Below are positions 1-5,420 of a DNA stretch of 7,972 bases, piece by piece. The stretch lies in the NCBI GenBank assembly GCA_017882405.1, contig JADGPO010000155.1, forward strand, positions 1-7,972. The letters are read 5' to 3'. The translations under genes and the position numbers were made by a program. This DNA comes from Solirubrobacteraceae bacterium (lineage in GTDB: Bacteria; Actinomycetota; Thermoleophilia; Solirubrobacterales; Solirubrobacteraceae). The notes under the pieces were generated by a model, which saw only the letters and a program-made list of their open reading frames with translations, searched no databases and was not told the DNA's origin. Every line of letters starts with the position of its first letter. The stretch's first letter is position 1.

Positions 1-626
1 GTCGCGCCGACCTGGGACTTGATGTCGTCGCCGACGATCGGCAGCCTGGCCTGCTTGAAGCGCCTGTTCCAGTAGTCCTCGCGGGCGATGAACACCGGGA
101 TGCAGTTGACGAACCCACAGCCGGACTCGAGGATCTGCTCGACGTACCACTTGGTGGCCTGCTCGGAGCCCACCGGCAGGTAGGAGACGACCACGTCGGT
201 GCGGGTCTCCTTGAGCACCTCGGCGATGTCGACGGTGGGCCCGGGCGCCTTGGTGATCTTTTGTTGAAGATATTTGCCCAGGCCGTCGTGGGTCATGCCG
301 CGCTGCACCTCGACGCCCAGGTCGGGCACGTCGGCGTCGAACTTGAGCGTGTTGTTCTGCCCGGCGAAGATCGCCTCGTGCAACGGCTTGCCGACCTTGT
401 CGGCGTCGATGTCGAAGGCGGCCGAAAACTCGATGTCACGAACGTGGTAGCCGCCGAGGTCGACGTGCATCAGCCCCGGGACCTGCTGATCGGGGTCGGC
501 GTCGCGGTAGTAGTGCACGCCCTGGACGAACGAACTGGCGCAGTTGCCGACGCCGATGATCGCAACACGGACCTTGTCGTGCTGATGACGCGACGTTCCG
601 TTTGTGGAAGCGGTGGTGGTGCTCAC
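1..626 (-). CDS. ino1: Inositol-3-phosphate synthase (partial, N-terminal 208 residues)
   Basis: Converts glucose 6-phosphate to 1L-myo-inositol 3-phosphate using NAD in the cytoplasm, the committed step of inositol synthesis. Visible landmarks are a Rossmann nucleotide-binding loop GVGNCASS (residues 25-32), [18 protein letters not shown] (50-67), SYLPVGSE (148-155), [10 protein letters not shown] (172-181) and [10 protein letters not shown] (199-208) at the window edge. These match my recollection of the mycobacterial/actinobacterial Ino1 family, which is about 360 residues long, so roughly 150 C-terminal residues lie outside the window. The start is GTG at 626-624, preceded by AGAAGGG about 11 nt upstream. 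The first ~17 residues (Ser/Thr/His-rich) are a non-conserved tail. It is the last minus-strand gene here, 160 bp after the TetR gene, with its own leader. Residues 118-122 are five consecutive codons ending in A or T, unusual for this gene. Confidence 0.95.
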   Translation of the reverse strand, partial: MSTTTASTNGTSRHQHDKVRVAIIGVGNCASSFVQGVHYYRDADPDQQVPGLMHVDLGGYHVRDIEFSAAFDIDADKVGKPLHEAIFAGQNNTLKFDADVPDLGVEVQRGMTHDGLGKYLQQKITKAPGPTVDIAEVLKETRTDVVVSYLPVGSEQATKWYVEQILESGCGFVNCIPVFIAREDYWNRRFKQARLPIVGDDIKSQVGA

Positions 627-786
627 GGAAGCTGTGTCCCTTCTCGAAGGTTGGGGCCCCGCTCAGTCGGGGCACTGCCCACACTTATCCCGGCAGGGAG
701 GGATCGTTACACCGCAAAGTACATCAATAAGTTTACTACGAGGCGGCAGGGTGGGTTGCGCGGGCGCTGGAGGTAAACCGGCCGGT
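627..786 (-). promoter_or_regulatory. Upstream region and leader of ino1
   Basis: This 160-bp gap separates the TetR stop from the ino1 start. Reading toward ino1 it holds a 16-bp palindrome (774-789), a markedly AT-rich block (about 713-738) with two TANNNT candidates for a -10 element (TAAACT at 735-730, TACTTT at 721-716), then a GC-rich leader with competing hairpins (656-680) and a purine-rich ribosome site. No convincing -35 box is visible. The local base composition argues that ino1 has its own promoter even if it is also reached by read-through from the TetR gene. Confidence 0.5.
656..680 (-). promoter_or_regulatory. Mutually exclusive hairpins in the ino1 leader
   Basis: In the transcript toward ino1, GCCCCG (673-668) can pair with CGGGGC (661-656) across a 6-nt loop, giving a 6-bp all-GC stem. 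The segment 670-673 can instead pair with 677-680 (GGGC-ACT-GCCC). The two stems share bases and cannot form together. The structure ends about 30 nt before the GTG start. Whether it is regulatory is inference; GC-rich leaders form such stems by chance. Confidence 0.3.
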
Positions 787-789
787 TTA
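774..789. promoter_or_regulatory. 16-bp perfect palindrome, candidate TetR operator upstream of ino1
   Basis: TAAACCGGCCGGTTTA is a perfect 16-bp palindrome that overlaps the TetR stop codon (789-787) and lies upstream of the AT-rich presumed promoter of ino1. Its core ACCG-GC-CGGT shares both arms and the spacing with the site just upstream of the TetR start (ACCG-AC-CGGT, 1393-1402). It has no run of T after it in either direction and almost no loop, so it is a poor terminator. Perfect short palindromes of this kind are typical TetR-family operators. Confidence 0.55.
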
Positions 790-1380
790 TTCGATCGCCT
801 GGCGAAGGATGGAGGCGGCCATGGCGAAGGCCTCCGCGGCGGGCTCGGCGCTGTCGGAGACGACCATCTGGGCGGCGGCGCCGTCGTAGAGCAGGGCCAG
901 CCGGCGCCCCACCTGCTCGGCCGGCCGGGCTCCGGCATCCCGGGCGATGTCCGTCAGCTGCTCGGCGAAGCGCCGCTTGTGCGCCGCGGCCAGCCGGTGC
1001 ACGGGATGCTCGGGATCGGACAGCTCGACGGCGGCGTTGACGAACGGGCAGCCGCGCAGCAGCGGGCGCTGCGGTTCGCCGAGCGCGGCGAACAGCTCCA
1101 GCAGGCGAGCGCGCGCCGCGAGGTCCGTCCGCGCGAGGACCCCCTCGGGCCCCAGCGCCGGGTCATCCTCGAACGCCTGCAGGTAGGCGACGACGACGTC
1201 GTCCTTGCTCGCGAAGTGCTGGTACAACGTTCGCTTGGACACCTGCGCGGCGGCGGCCAGCTCCGCCACGCCCGTCGTGTTGATCCCGCGCTCGTGAAAC
1301 AGGACGAGGGCTGCCTGGACGATCCGCGCACGGGCGCCCCGGCCGCCGGGGGTTTCGCGTCTGGGCAGCTCGGCGGGCAC
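787..1380 (-). CDS. TetR/AcrR-family transcriptional regulator
   Basis: A 197-residue protein of normal TetR length. The N-terminal DNA-binding domain (about residues 15-62) has the family pattern: first helix ARIVQAALVLFHERGINTTG, then the helix-turn-helix VAELAAAAQVSKRTLYQHF and the SKDDVV cap. The ligand domain contains RGCPFVNAAVEL (109-120) with the only cysteine (Cys111), then an HK-containing helix and LLYDGA. This layout resembles the LmrA/YxaF/NemR-like C-terminal type; the ligand cannot be told. The GTG start at 1380 has no Shine-Dalgarno, but a TANNNT box (TATCGT, 1393-1388) sits 7 nt upstream, which fits a leaderless transcript. An inverted repeat overlaps that box, and a palindrome with the same core lies at the gene's end upstream of ino1. 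I infer autoregulation plus control of ino1, most likely repression. Confidence 0.9.
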   Translation of the reverse strand: MPAELPRRETPGGRGARARIVQAALVLFHERGINTTGVAELAAAAQVSKRTLYQHFASKDDVVVAYLQAFEDDPALGPEGVLARTDLAARARLLELFAALGEPQRPLLRGCPFVNAAVELSDPEHPVHRLAAAHKRRFAEQLTDIARDAGARPAEQVGRRLALLYDGAAAQMVVSDSAEPAAEAFAMAASILRQAIE

Positions 1381-1387
1381 CCCGCCG

Positions 1388-1404
1388 ACGATACCGACCG
1401 GTCT
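1388..1404 (-). promoter_or_regulatory. TetR-gene promoter box with overlapping operator
   Basis: On the plus strand ACCG (1393-1396), AC, CGGT (1399-1402) forms a perfect 4-bp-arm inverted repeat, with a further A/T pair at 1391/1404. On the minus strand TATCGT (1393-1388) fits the TANNNT -10 consensus and lies 7 nt before the TetR GTG, so transcription could begin at the start codon. The inverted repeat and the -10 box overlap, the usual geometry for autorepression. The site also overlaps the stop codon (1405-1403) of the preceding phosphatidyltransferase gene. No good -35 is seen. Confidence 0.5.
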
Positions 1405-2062
1405 ACTTGGCGGGCTCGGCGCGCAATTCCTGGCGGACGTGCCAGATGCGCTGGGCCACGGTGAACAGGCTGAGGCCGGCCAGCACGTAGACGGCCGGGG
1501 CGAGCAGCTCGAAGTGGCCGATCCCGGCGCCCTTGGCGAACACCAGGCCGATCGAGATGATCACCACGCGCACCGGGCGCGTGGCCAGGCCGACCTTGCA
1601 CTCGACGCCCAGCGCCTCGGCGCGGGCGCGCGTGTAGGAGACCATCAGCGAGGCCAGCACGGCGATCACGACCGCCGCCACCGCCGCCTGGTTGTGGCGC
1701 GAGGCGAAGTAGGCGGCCACCGCGGTGAGCACGATGCCCTCCTCCAGGCGGTCGAGCGTCGAGTCGAGGAACGCCCCGAACTGGGTCCCCTTGCCGGACA
1801 TCCGCGAGTAGCGGCCGTCCAGGGTGTCCATGATCGAGCCGACGATGAAGGCGATCCCCGCCAGGAAGAACATCCGGTCGAGGATCAGCCCGGCGGCCGT
1901 CAGGTTGAGCACGAAGCCGGTCAGCGAGATCGCGTTGGGGGTCAGCCGCGACTCGATCAGCCGCTCGCGCACGACCTCCTGCGTCATGCGCCCGTCGGCC
2001 CGCGGTCGGGGGCGGCGCTGCTTGGGGGGGCGCGGTCTTACCGCGGAGCTGGGGTCGGCCAT
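1403..2062 (-). CDS. CDP-alcohol phosphatidyltransferase, likely phosphatidylinositol-phosphate synthase
   Basis: A 219-residue integral membrane enzyme that would transfer a phosphatidyl group from CDP-diacylglycerol to an alcohol. The family signature D-x2-D-G-x2-(A)-R-x8-G-x3-D-x3-D is complete: Asp79, Asp82, Gly83, Arg87, Gly96, Asp100, Asp104. Ser86 replaces the usual alanine. About five to six hydrophobic segments follow the usual topology. After the active site, SYTRARAEALG (142-152) and the later TRPVRVVI (161-168) resemble, from memory, the mycobacterial phosphatidylinositol-phosphate synthase (PgsA1), which uses inositol 1-phosphate. The nearby ino1 gene supports that acceptor. ATG at 2062 has AGGGCGG just upstream. 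Residues 1-25 are basic and proline-rich, and ATG at 1987 (residue 26) is a possible alternative start. Other acceptors, such as glycerol phosphate, remain possible. Confidence 0.85.
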   Translation of the reverse strand: MADPSSAVRPRPPKQRRPRPRADGRMTQEVVRERLIESRLTPNAISLTGFVLNLTAAGLILDRMFFLAGIAFIVGSIMDTLDGRYSRMSGKGTQFGAFLDSTLDRLEEGIVLTAVAAYFASRHNQAAVAAVVIAVLASLMVSYTRARAEALGVECKVGLATRPVRVVIISIGLVFAKGAGIGHFELLAPAVYVLAGLSLFTVAQRIWHVRQELRAEPAK

Positions 2063-2073
2063 CCGCCCTGGAA

Positions 2074-2105
2074 GCGTACGCGGTTTTCGCGCGTGCGCGT
2101 TACGC
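2074..2105 (-). repeat. Intercistronic inverted repeat between the PAP2 and phosphatidyltransferase genes
   Basis: In the minus-strand transcript GCGTAACGCG (2105-2096) can pair with CGCGTACGC (2082-2074) with one bulged A, giving a nine-pair stem around a 13-nt loop. It begins just after the PAP2 stop codon (2109-2107) and ends 11 nt before the next ATG. There is no U-run, so it is not a standard intrinsic terminator. It may stabilise or partly attenuate the transcript; that is inference. Confidence 0.4.
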
Positions 2106-2106
2106 G

Positions 2107-2877
2107 CTACGCCGTCGCCTGGCCGAACGCCCACGCGTCGGGCCGGGCTCGGGCCAGCAGATGAGCGGCCAGCAGCCCCGAGACGCCGGCGGTGATGGCG
2201 CCCAGGATGACGTCGATGAGGTAGTGGTTGCCGGTCGCGATCACCACGAACGAGATGAACAGCGGGTACACGCACCAGGCGATCTGCGCCGGGCGCCGCT
2301 TGACCAGTCTGGCCATTGGCAGGCCGACCATCAGCGCGAAGCACACGTGCATCGAGGGGATCGCCGCGTACAGGTTCAGCAGCGCGGAGCTCGGGCCCTT
2401 CTCGGCGGTGACCCCGGTGAACAGCTGGATCGCGTCGGTGAAGCCCCACTCGGGCATCAGCCGCGGCGGCGCCGTCGGGTACAGGGCGTAGCCGACCAGC
2501 GCGATCAGCATCGCGATCATGAACATGTTGCGCACGAAGTAGAACGAGGCGTTGCGGCGGGTGTAGATGAACAGCAGCACGCCGAGGGTCACGATGTAGT
2601 GGGCGTTCAGGTAGGTCCAGTCGGCGATGTCGATCACCCAGTGGACGTGCAGCGCCCACGCCTGCACGCTGGGCTCGATGAACACGTGCAGCGCGCGCTC
2701 GAAGTCGATCACCTTGGTGGCGTTCCAGGTGGCCTTGGCGACGTCGTTGCCGTCGATCAGTCCGCGCACCACCTGGTAGAGGAGGTAGGCGCCGACGAAC
2801 AGCAGCACCTGGCGCAGCGCGTCGCCCCAGCCACGCGGTAGCCAACGGGTTCCGATGGCTTTCAGGTGGCGGCGCAT
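2107..2877 (-). CDS. PAP2-superfamily membrane protein (inositolphosphotransferase-like or lipid phosphatase)
   Basis: A 256-residue polytopic protein with about six hydrophobic segments. It carries the PAP2 catalytic blocks: YPTAPPRLMP (133-142), IPSMHVCFA (173-181, His177) and GNHYLIDVILG (216-226, His218 and Asp222). This spacing and the YPTAPPR block match the PAP2_3 branch, which includes AUR1-like inositolphosphotransferases. The active site should face the outer side of the membrane. It would either transfer phosphoinositol between lipids or remove a phosphate from a lipid such as phosphatidylinositol phosphate. The ATG at 2877 lacks a good Shine-Dalgarno, but TACGAT (2889-2884) is 6 nt upstream, suggesting a leaderless start. 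It lies 31 bp after the GT-C-like gene and 44 bp before the phosphatidyltransferase gene, all on one strand. The family is sure; the substrate is inferred from context. Confidence 0.85.
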   Translation of the reverse strand: MRRHLKAIGTRWLPRGWGDALRQVLLFVGAYLLYQVVRGLIDGNDVAKATWNATKVIDFERALHVFIEPSVQAWALHVHWVIDIADWTYLNAHYIVTLGVLLFIYTRRNASFYFVRNMFMIAMLIALVGYALYPTAPPRLMPEWGFTDAIQLFTGVTAEKGPSSALLNLYAAIPSMHVCFALMVGLPMARLVKRRPAQIAWCVYPLFISFVVIATGNHYLIDVILGAITAGVSGLLAAHLLARARPDAWAFGQATA

Positions 2878-2883
2878 CGCGGC

Positions 2884-2889
2884 ATCGTA
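2884..2889 (-). promoter_or_regulatory. Candidate -10 box for the PAP2 gene
   Basis: TACGAT on the minus strand fits TANNNT and lies 6 nt before the ATG at 2877, the position expected for a leaderless transcript. The 31-bp gap around it is AT-rich compared with its surroundings. No -35 is evident. It could give the PAP2 to TetR segment a promoter separate from that of the hydrolase. Confidence 0.35.
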
Positions 2890-2908
2890 TACCCCGGAAT
2901 ATCTGGTT

Positions 2909-4546
2909 TTAGTTAGGTGTCGAAGAGGATGTGCAGCGGGGCGAGGTGGCGCGGATGCGGCTCAGCGAGAAGCTTGTCTCGAGGCGTATCGGGCCCGCCT
3001 TGAGCAGCGCCAGCCGGGTCCAGCGACCGTCCGGGGCGACGCAGCCGGACCCGCCGGTCAGCTTCCAGTACGGGGTGAAGCGCACGTGCAGGCGGACTGT
3101 GCCCGGGCGCCGGGCGCGTAGGGTCAGCCAGTCAGGCCCCAGGCCGGTGAGCGTGGCAGCGCCGCTGGCGATCGGGGTGGCGTGGTCGACCTCGTACATG
3201 CGCCAGTGGGGCGAGCGCATCACCAGATCCAGGAACGGCAGGCCGCGGTCGATCAGCGCCATCTCGCCCTGGGCGGAGTAGTCCAGGGGCGCGTCGGGGG
3301 CGACCACGAAGCGGATGGCGTTGGCGTGCAGCCAGCGCTTGTAGGCAGCGGCGGTCAGCCGGCCGCGGTAGAAGAGCGGGTTGTCGGCGATGTCCAGCTG
3401 TCGCTCCCAGCCTCGCGCCAGCGGGAAGTGCGAGGCCACCACCCATGCCTCCCAGTGAAAGCGGGTGAACGGGATCTCGGTGCGAAACGGCGGCCCGACA
3501 GCCGCCGCCTGCCGGCGCAGGAAACGGAGCACCGGCTGGTAGTAGCCCGTGGAGGCCGACGGGTCGTTGGAGACCGAGACGACGTCGCGTACCGGGGCGG
3601 CCCACCCCAGGTACAGCAGCGGGAGGATCGCGACGGTGAGCAGCCGCGGCCGGCGCTGCGACCACAGCAGCGCCGCCACCGGCGCGGCCAGGAAGGTCCC
3701 CAGCCGCGCGATGTTGGAGCCGATCGGCGAGTGGATCATGTAGACGGAGATCGTCGCCAGCGCGTAGATGACGATCCCCGCCCGCAGCGTGGTCGATCCC
3801 GGGGGGGCGGTGGCCAGCGCCAGCGCCGCCAGTACGAGCACGGGGAACATCGTCGGAAAGCCGAACGGCTCCGAGCCGCCCTCGGGAAACGCCACCGCCA
3901 ACAGGCCGACGGGCGCCAGCGCGGCGACCGCCACCGACGCCGCCGGCAGGGCCGGCGCCAGCCGCCGCGCGCGCCACAGCGCCCCGAGCGAGTAGCCGGC
4001 GGCGGCCAGCGCCGCGAACAGCGCGGCCACCGGGCTGCAGAGGGCCGACAGCAGCGCCAGCCCACAGGCCAGCGCGACCCGGTCCCGATCCAGGGCCACG
4101 ACCGCGGCCAGCGCGGGCAGCGCCCCGAACGCGAACGCCAGCCGCCCCGTGTACAGGTCGATCGCGGTGGCCGCGCCGAACAAGACGGCGCCCAGCCAGG
4201 CGCCGGCGCCGAAGTGGCGCCGGGCCAGCGGCTCGAACAGCGCCGCCGTCCCCGTCGCCGCCAGCGCTCCGGCCAGCTGGGGGGAAAGCAGTGCCGAGAC
4301 GGCGGGGAACAGCACGCTGTAGCCGACGATGTGATGGCCCGAGTACCACAGGTTGTTCCACAGGCCGAAGCCCTCGTCGCGGAACAGCTGCGCGCGGAAC
4401 AGGTGATCGGCGAGGTCCAGGCTCGTCGGGGAGAGGATCACGTACGCGGCCGCGAACACCGCGGCCACCAGGGTCGGCGCCAGGCGACGGAAGCGCTGGA
4501 TCGCCGCGCCGTGATCCGCCGACACGGCGGCGGTGGCGGTGGTCAC
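2909..4546 (-). CDS. Large polytopic membrane protein, GT-C-like (putative lipid-linked glycosyltransferase)
   Basis: A 545-residue protein. After a short cytoplasmic tail and a first membrane segment (about 22-40) comes a loop with TSLDLADHLFRAQLF (41-55) and GLWNNLWYSGHH (61-72). An acidic DxxD/H loop after the first helix is typical of GT-C glycosyltransferases that use polyprenyl-phosphate sugars. Some eight to ten hydrophobic segments follow up to about residue 318, then a soluble C-terminal part (about 320-545) with aromatic-rich motifs such as FTPYWKLTGGSGC (490-502). I recall similar proteins as uncharacterised membrane proteins in Thermoleophilia. Its GTG start overlaps the hydrolase stop as GTGA (4546-4543), so translation is probably coupled. 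Glycosylation of an inositol lipid fits the neighbours but is not shown by sequence; the catalytic assignment is tentative. Confidence 0.75.
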   Translation of the reverse strand: MTTATAAVSADHGAAIQRFRRLAPTLVAAVFAAAYVILSPTSLDLADHLFRAQLFRDEGFGLWNNLWYSGHHIVGYSVLFPAVSALLSPQLAGALAATGTAALFEPLARRHFGAGAWLGAVLFGAATAIDLYTGRLAFAFGALPALAAVVALDRDRVALACGLALLSALCSPVAALFAALAAAGYSLGALWRARRLAPALPAASVAVAALAPVGLLAVAFPEGGSEPFGFPTMFPVLVLAALALATAPPGSTTLRAGIVIYALATISVYMIHSPIGSNIARLGTFLAAPVAALLWSQRRPRLLTVAILPLLYLGWAAPVRDVVSVSNDPSASTGYYQPVLRFLRRQAAAVGPPFRTEIPFTRFHWEAWVVASHFPLARGWERQLDIADNPLFYRGRLTAAAYKRWLHANAIRFVVAPDAPLDYSAQGEMALIDRGLPFLDLVMRSPHWRMYEVDHATPIASGAATLTGLGPDWLTLRARRPGTVRLHVRFTPYWKLTGGSGCVAPDGRWTRLALLKAGPIRLETSFSLSRIRATSPRCTSSSTPN

Positions 4547-5394
4547 GGTCCCCCCGCTCCCGCCCCCGCCACGAAGTCCGCCAGCCGCGCCGCCAGGTCG
4601 GGCTGGTCAAGCCACGGCCAGTGCCCGGCACCGGCCACGCGGTCCACTGTCGCCCCGGGCAGCCGCGCGGCGTAGGCGTCGGCGAAGCGAACCCCCAGCC
4701 ACGGGTCGGCCTCGCCCCACGCGACCAGCGCCGGGACCTGCAGCTGCTCCAGGTCCCGGCCCGCGGCGACCAGGTCGGCCAGCTCCACCGAGCGGTGCAG
4801 GCGCAGGATCGCGCGCTGGGTGCCCTGGTCGAACTGCTCCCACACGGCTTCGACGCGCGCATCGGGCCACGCCGCCGGCGACGCGCTGCCCGCGCGCAGC
4901 GTCCGTGCCAGCAGCCAGCGGTTGACCGAGCCCATCAGCAGCTCGCCGACCAGCGGCCGGCGCAACCAGCGCGCCGGCGTCGGCCAGCTGAAGCCCTCAA
5001 GCAGCGGGATCGCGTCGACCAGCGCCAGGCGGCTGACCAGCTCAGGGCGTCGCAGCGCCAGCAGCAGTCCGAAGGCGGCGCCCCAGCCGTGGCCGACGAC
5101 GGCGACGCGCTCCAGCTCCAGCGTGTCCAGGAAGCGCTCCAGGAAGTCCACGTAGCCGGTCATCGAGTAGTCCAGCTGGCCGCCCTTGCCGGTGCGCCCG
5201 AACCCGGGAAGGTCGACGGCCACCCCGCCGGTGACCGCCAGCAGCCCGGTCCAGTCATCGGAGCTGGTGGGAACGCTGTGCAGGTACAGCGCGGTGGCAC
5301 CGGTGGCCCGATCCGGTCCCGCCGCGCGGCGAAAGAAGACGGGCGAATCGGCGACCTCGATCGTCTGCTCGTCTACGTTGTAATCGAAGCCCAC
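4543..5394 (-). CDS. Alpha/beta-hydrolase-fold protein with Gly at the nucleophile position
   Basis: A 283-residue protein with the alpha/beta-hydrolase layout: LYLHSVPTSSDDW (37-48; usually HG at the oxyanion turn, here HS), VDLPGFGRTGK (60-70), nucleophile elbow VVGHGWGAAFG (99-109), acid region WGEADPW (226-232, Asp230) and GAGHWPWLDQP (255-265, His258). The central elbow residue, normally Ser (esterases, lipases) or Asp (epoxide hydrolases, dehalogenases), is Gly103 (codon at 5088-5086, GGC). The acid and histidine remain. The surrounding GH-x-WGA pattern is closest to the Asp type, and GAC to GGC is one base. The GTG start at 5394 has no clear Shine-Dalgarno; TATCCT (5409-5404) lies 9 nt upstream. 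It overlaps the GT-C-like gene by 4 bp and is divergent from the sugar kinase. It may be a non-catalytic member or use another mechanism. Confidence 0.85.
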   Translation of the reverse strand: MGFDYNVDEQTIEVADSPVFFRRAAGPDRATGATALYLHSVPTSSDDWTGLLAVTGGVAVDLPGFGRTGKGGQLDYSMTGYVDFLERFLDTLELERVAVVGHGWGAAFGLLLALRRPELVSRLALVDAIPLLEGFSWPTPARWLRRPLVGELLMGSVNRWLLARTLRAGSASPAAWPDARVEAVWEQFDQGTQRAILRLHRSVELADLVAAGRDLEQLQVPALVAWGEADPWLGVRFADAYAARLPGATVDRVAGAGHWPWLDQPDLAARLADFVAGAGAGGP

Positions 5395-5403
5395 CCGCCC
5401 GCG

Positions 5404-5413
5404 AGGATAACGT
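5404..5413. promoter_or_regulatory. Candidate bidirectional -10 region between hydrolase and kinase genes
   Basis: Only 26 bp (5395-5420) separate the two divergent start codons. The single AT-rich patch, AGGATAACGT, gives TAACGT on the plus strand (5408-5413, 7 nt before the kinase ATG) and TATCCT on the minus strand (5409-5404, 9 nt before the hydrolase GTG). Both fit TANNNT and share the central TA step, so one open complex could serve either direction with nearly leaderless transcripts. No -35 boxes are obvious; they would lie inside the opposite genes. Confidence 0.4.
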
Positions 5414-5420
5414 CCGGCCG

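Noticed and set aside
774..789. Palindrome read as an intrinsic terminator of the TetR gene
   Set aside because: There is no T-run on either side and almost no loop, and the same core recurs upstream of the TetR start, so an operator explains it better.
604..1464. Plus-strand open frame of 286 codons
   Set aside because: It is antisense to the TetR gene, which has a clear helix-turn-helix; this is a shadow frame.
2063..2845. N-terminal extension of the phosphatidyltransferase frame, open to 2845 (480 residues)
   Set aside because: The extra 261 residues are Arg/Ala/Pro-rich, lack membrane segments and lie over the PAP2 gene in another frame. The frame is open only because stops are rare in this GC-rich DNA.
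2912..2959. Possible frameshift at the C-terminus of the GT-C-like gene (Ser/Arg-rich tail)
   Set aside because: The ending after SLSRIRATSPRC resembles how I recall related proteins ending, and a normal stop with the next gene 31 bp later fits an intact gene.
3182..4675. Plus-strand open frame of 497 codons
   Set aside because: It is antisense to the GT-C-like gene, with an Arg/Gln/Gly-biased, low-complexity product and no recognisable domain.
3132..4862. Minus-strand open frame of 576 codons
   Set aside because: It overlaps the hydrolase and GT-C-like genes in a different frame and gives an Arg/Gly-rich product; both overlapped genes have real domains.
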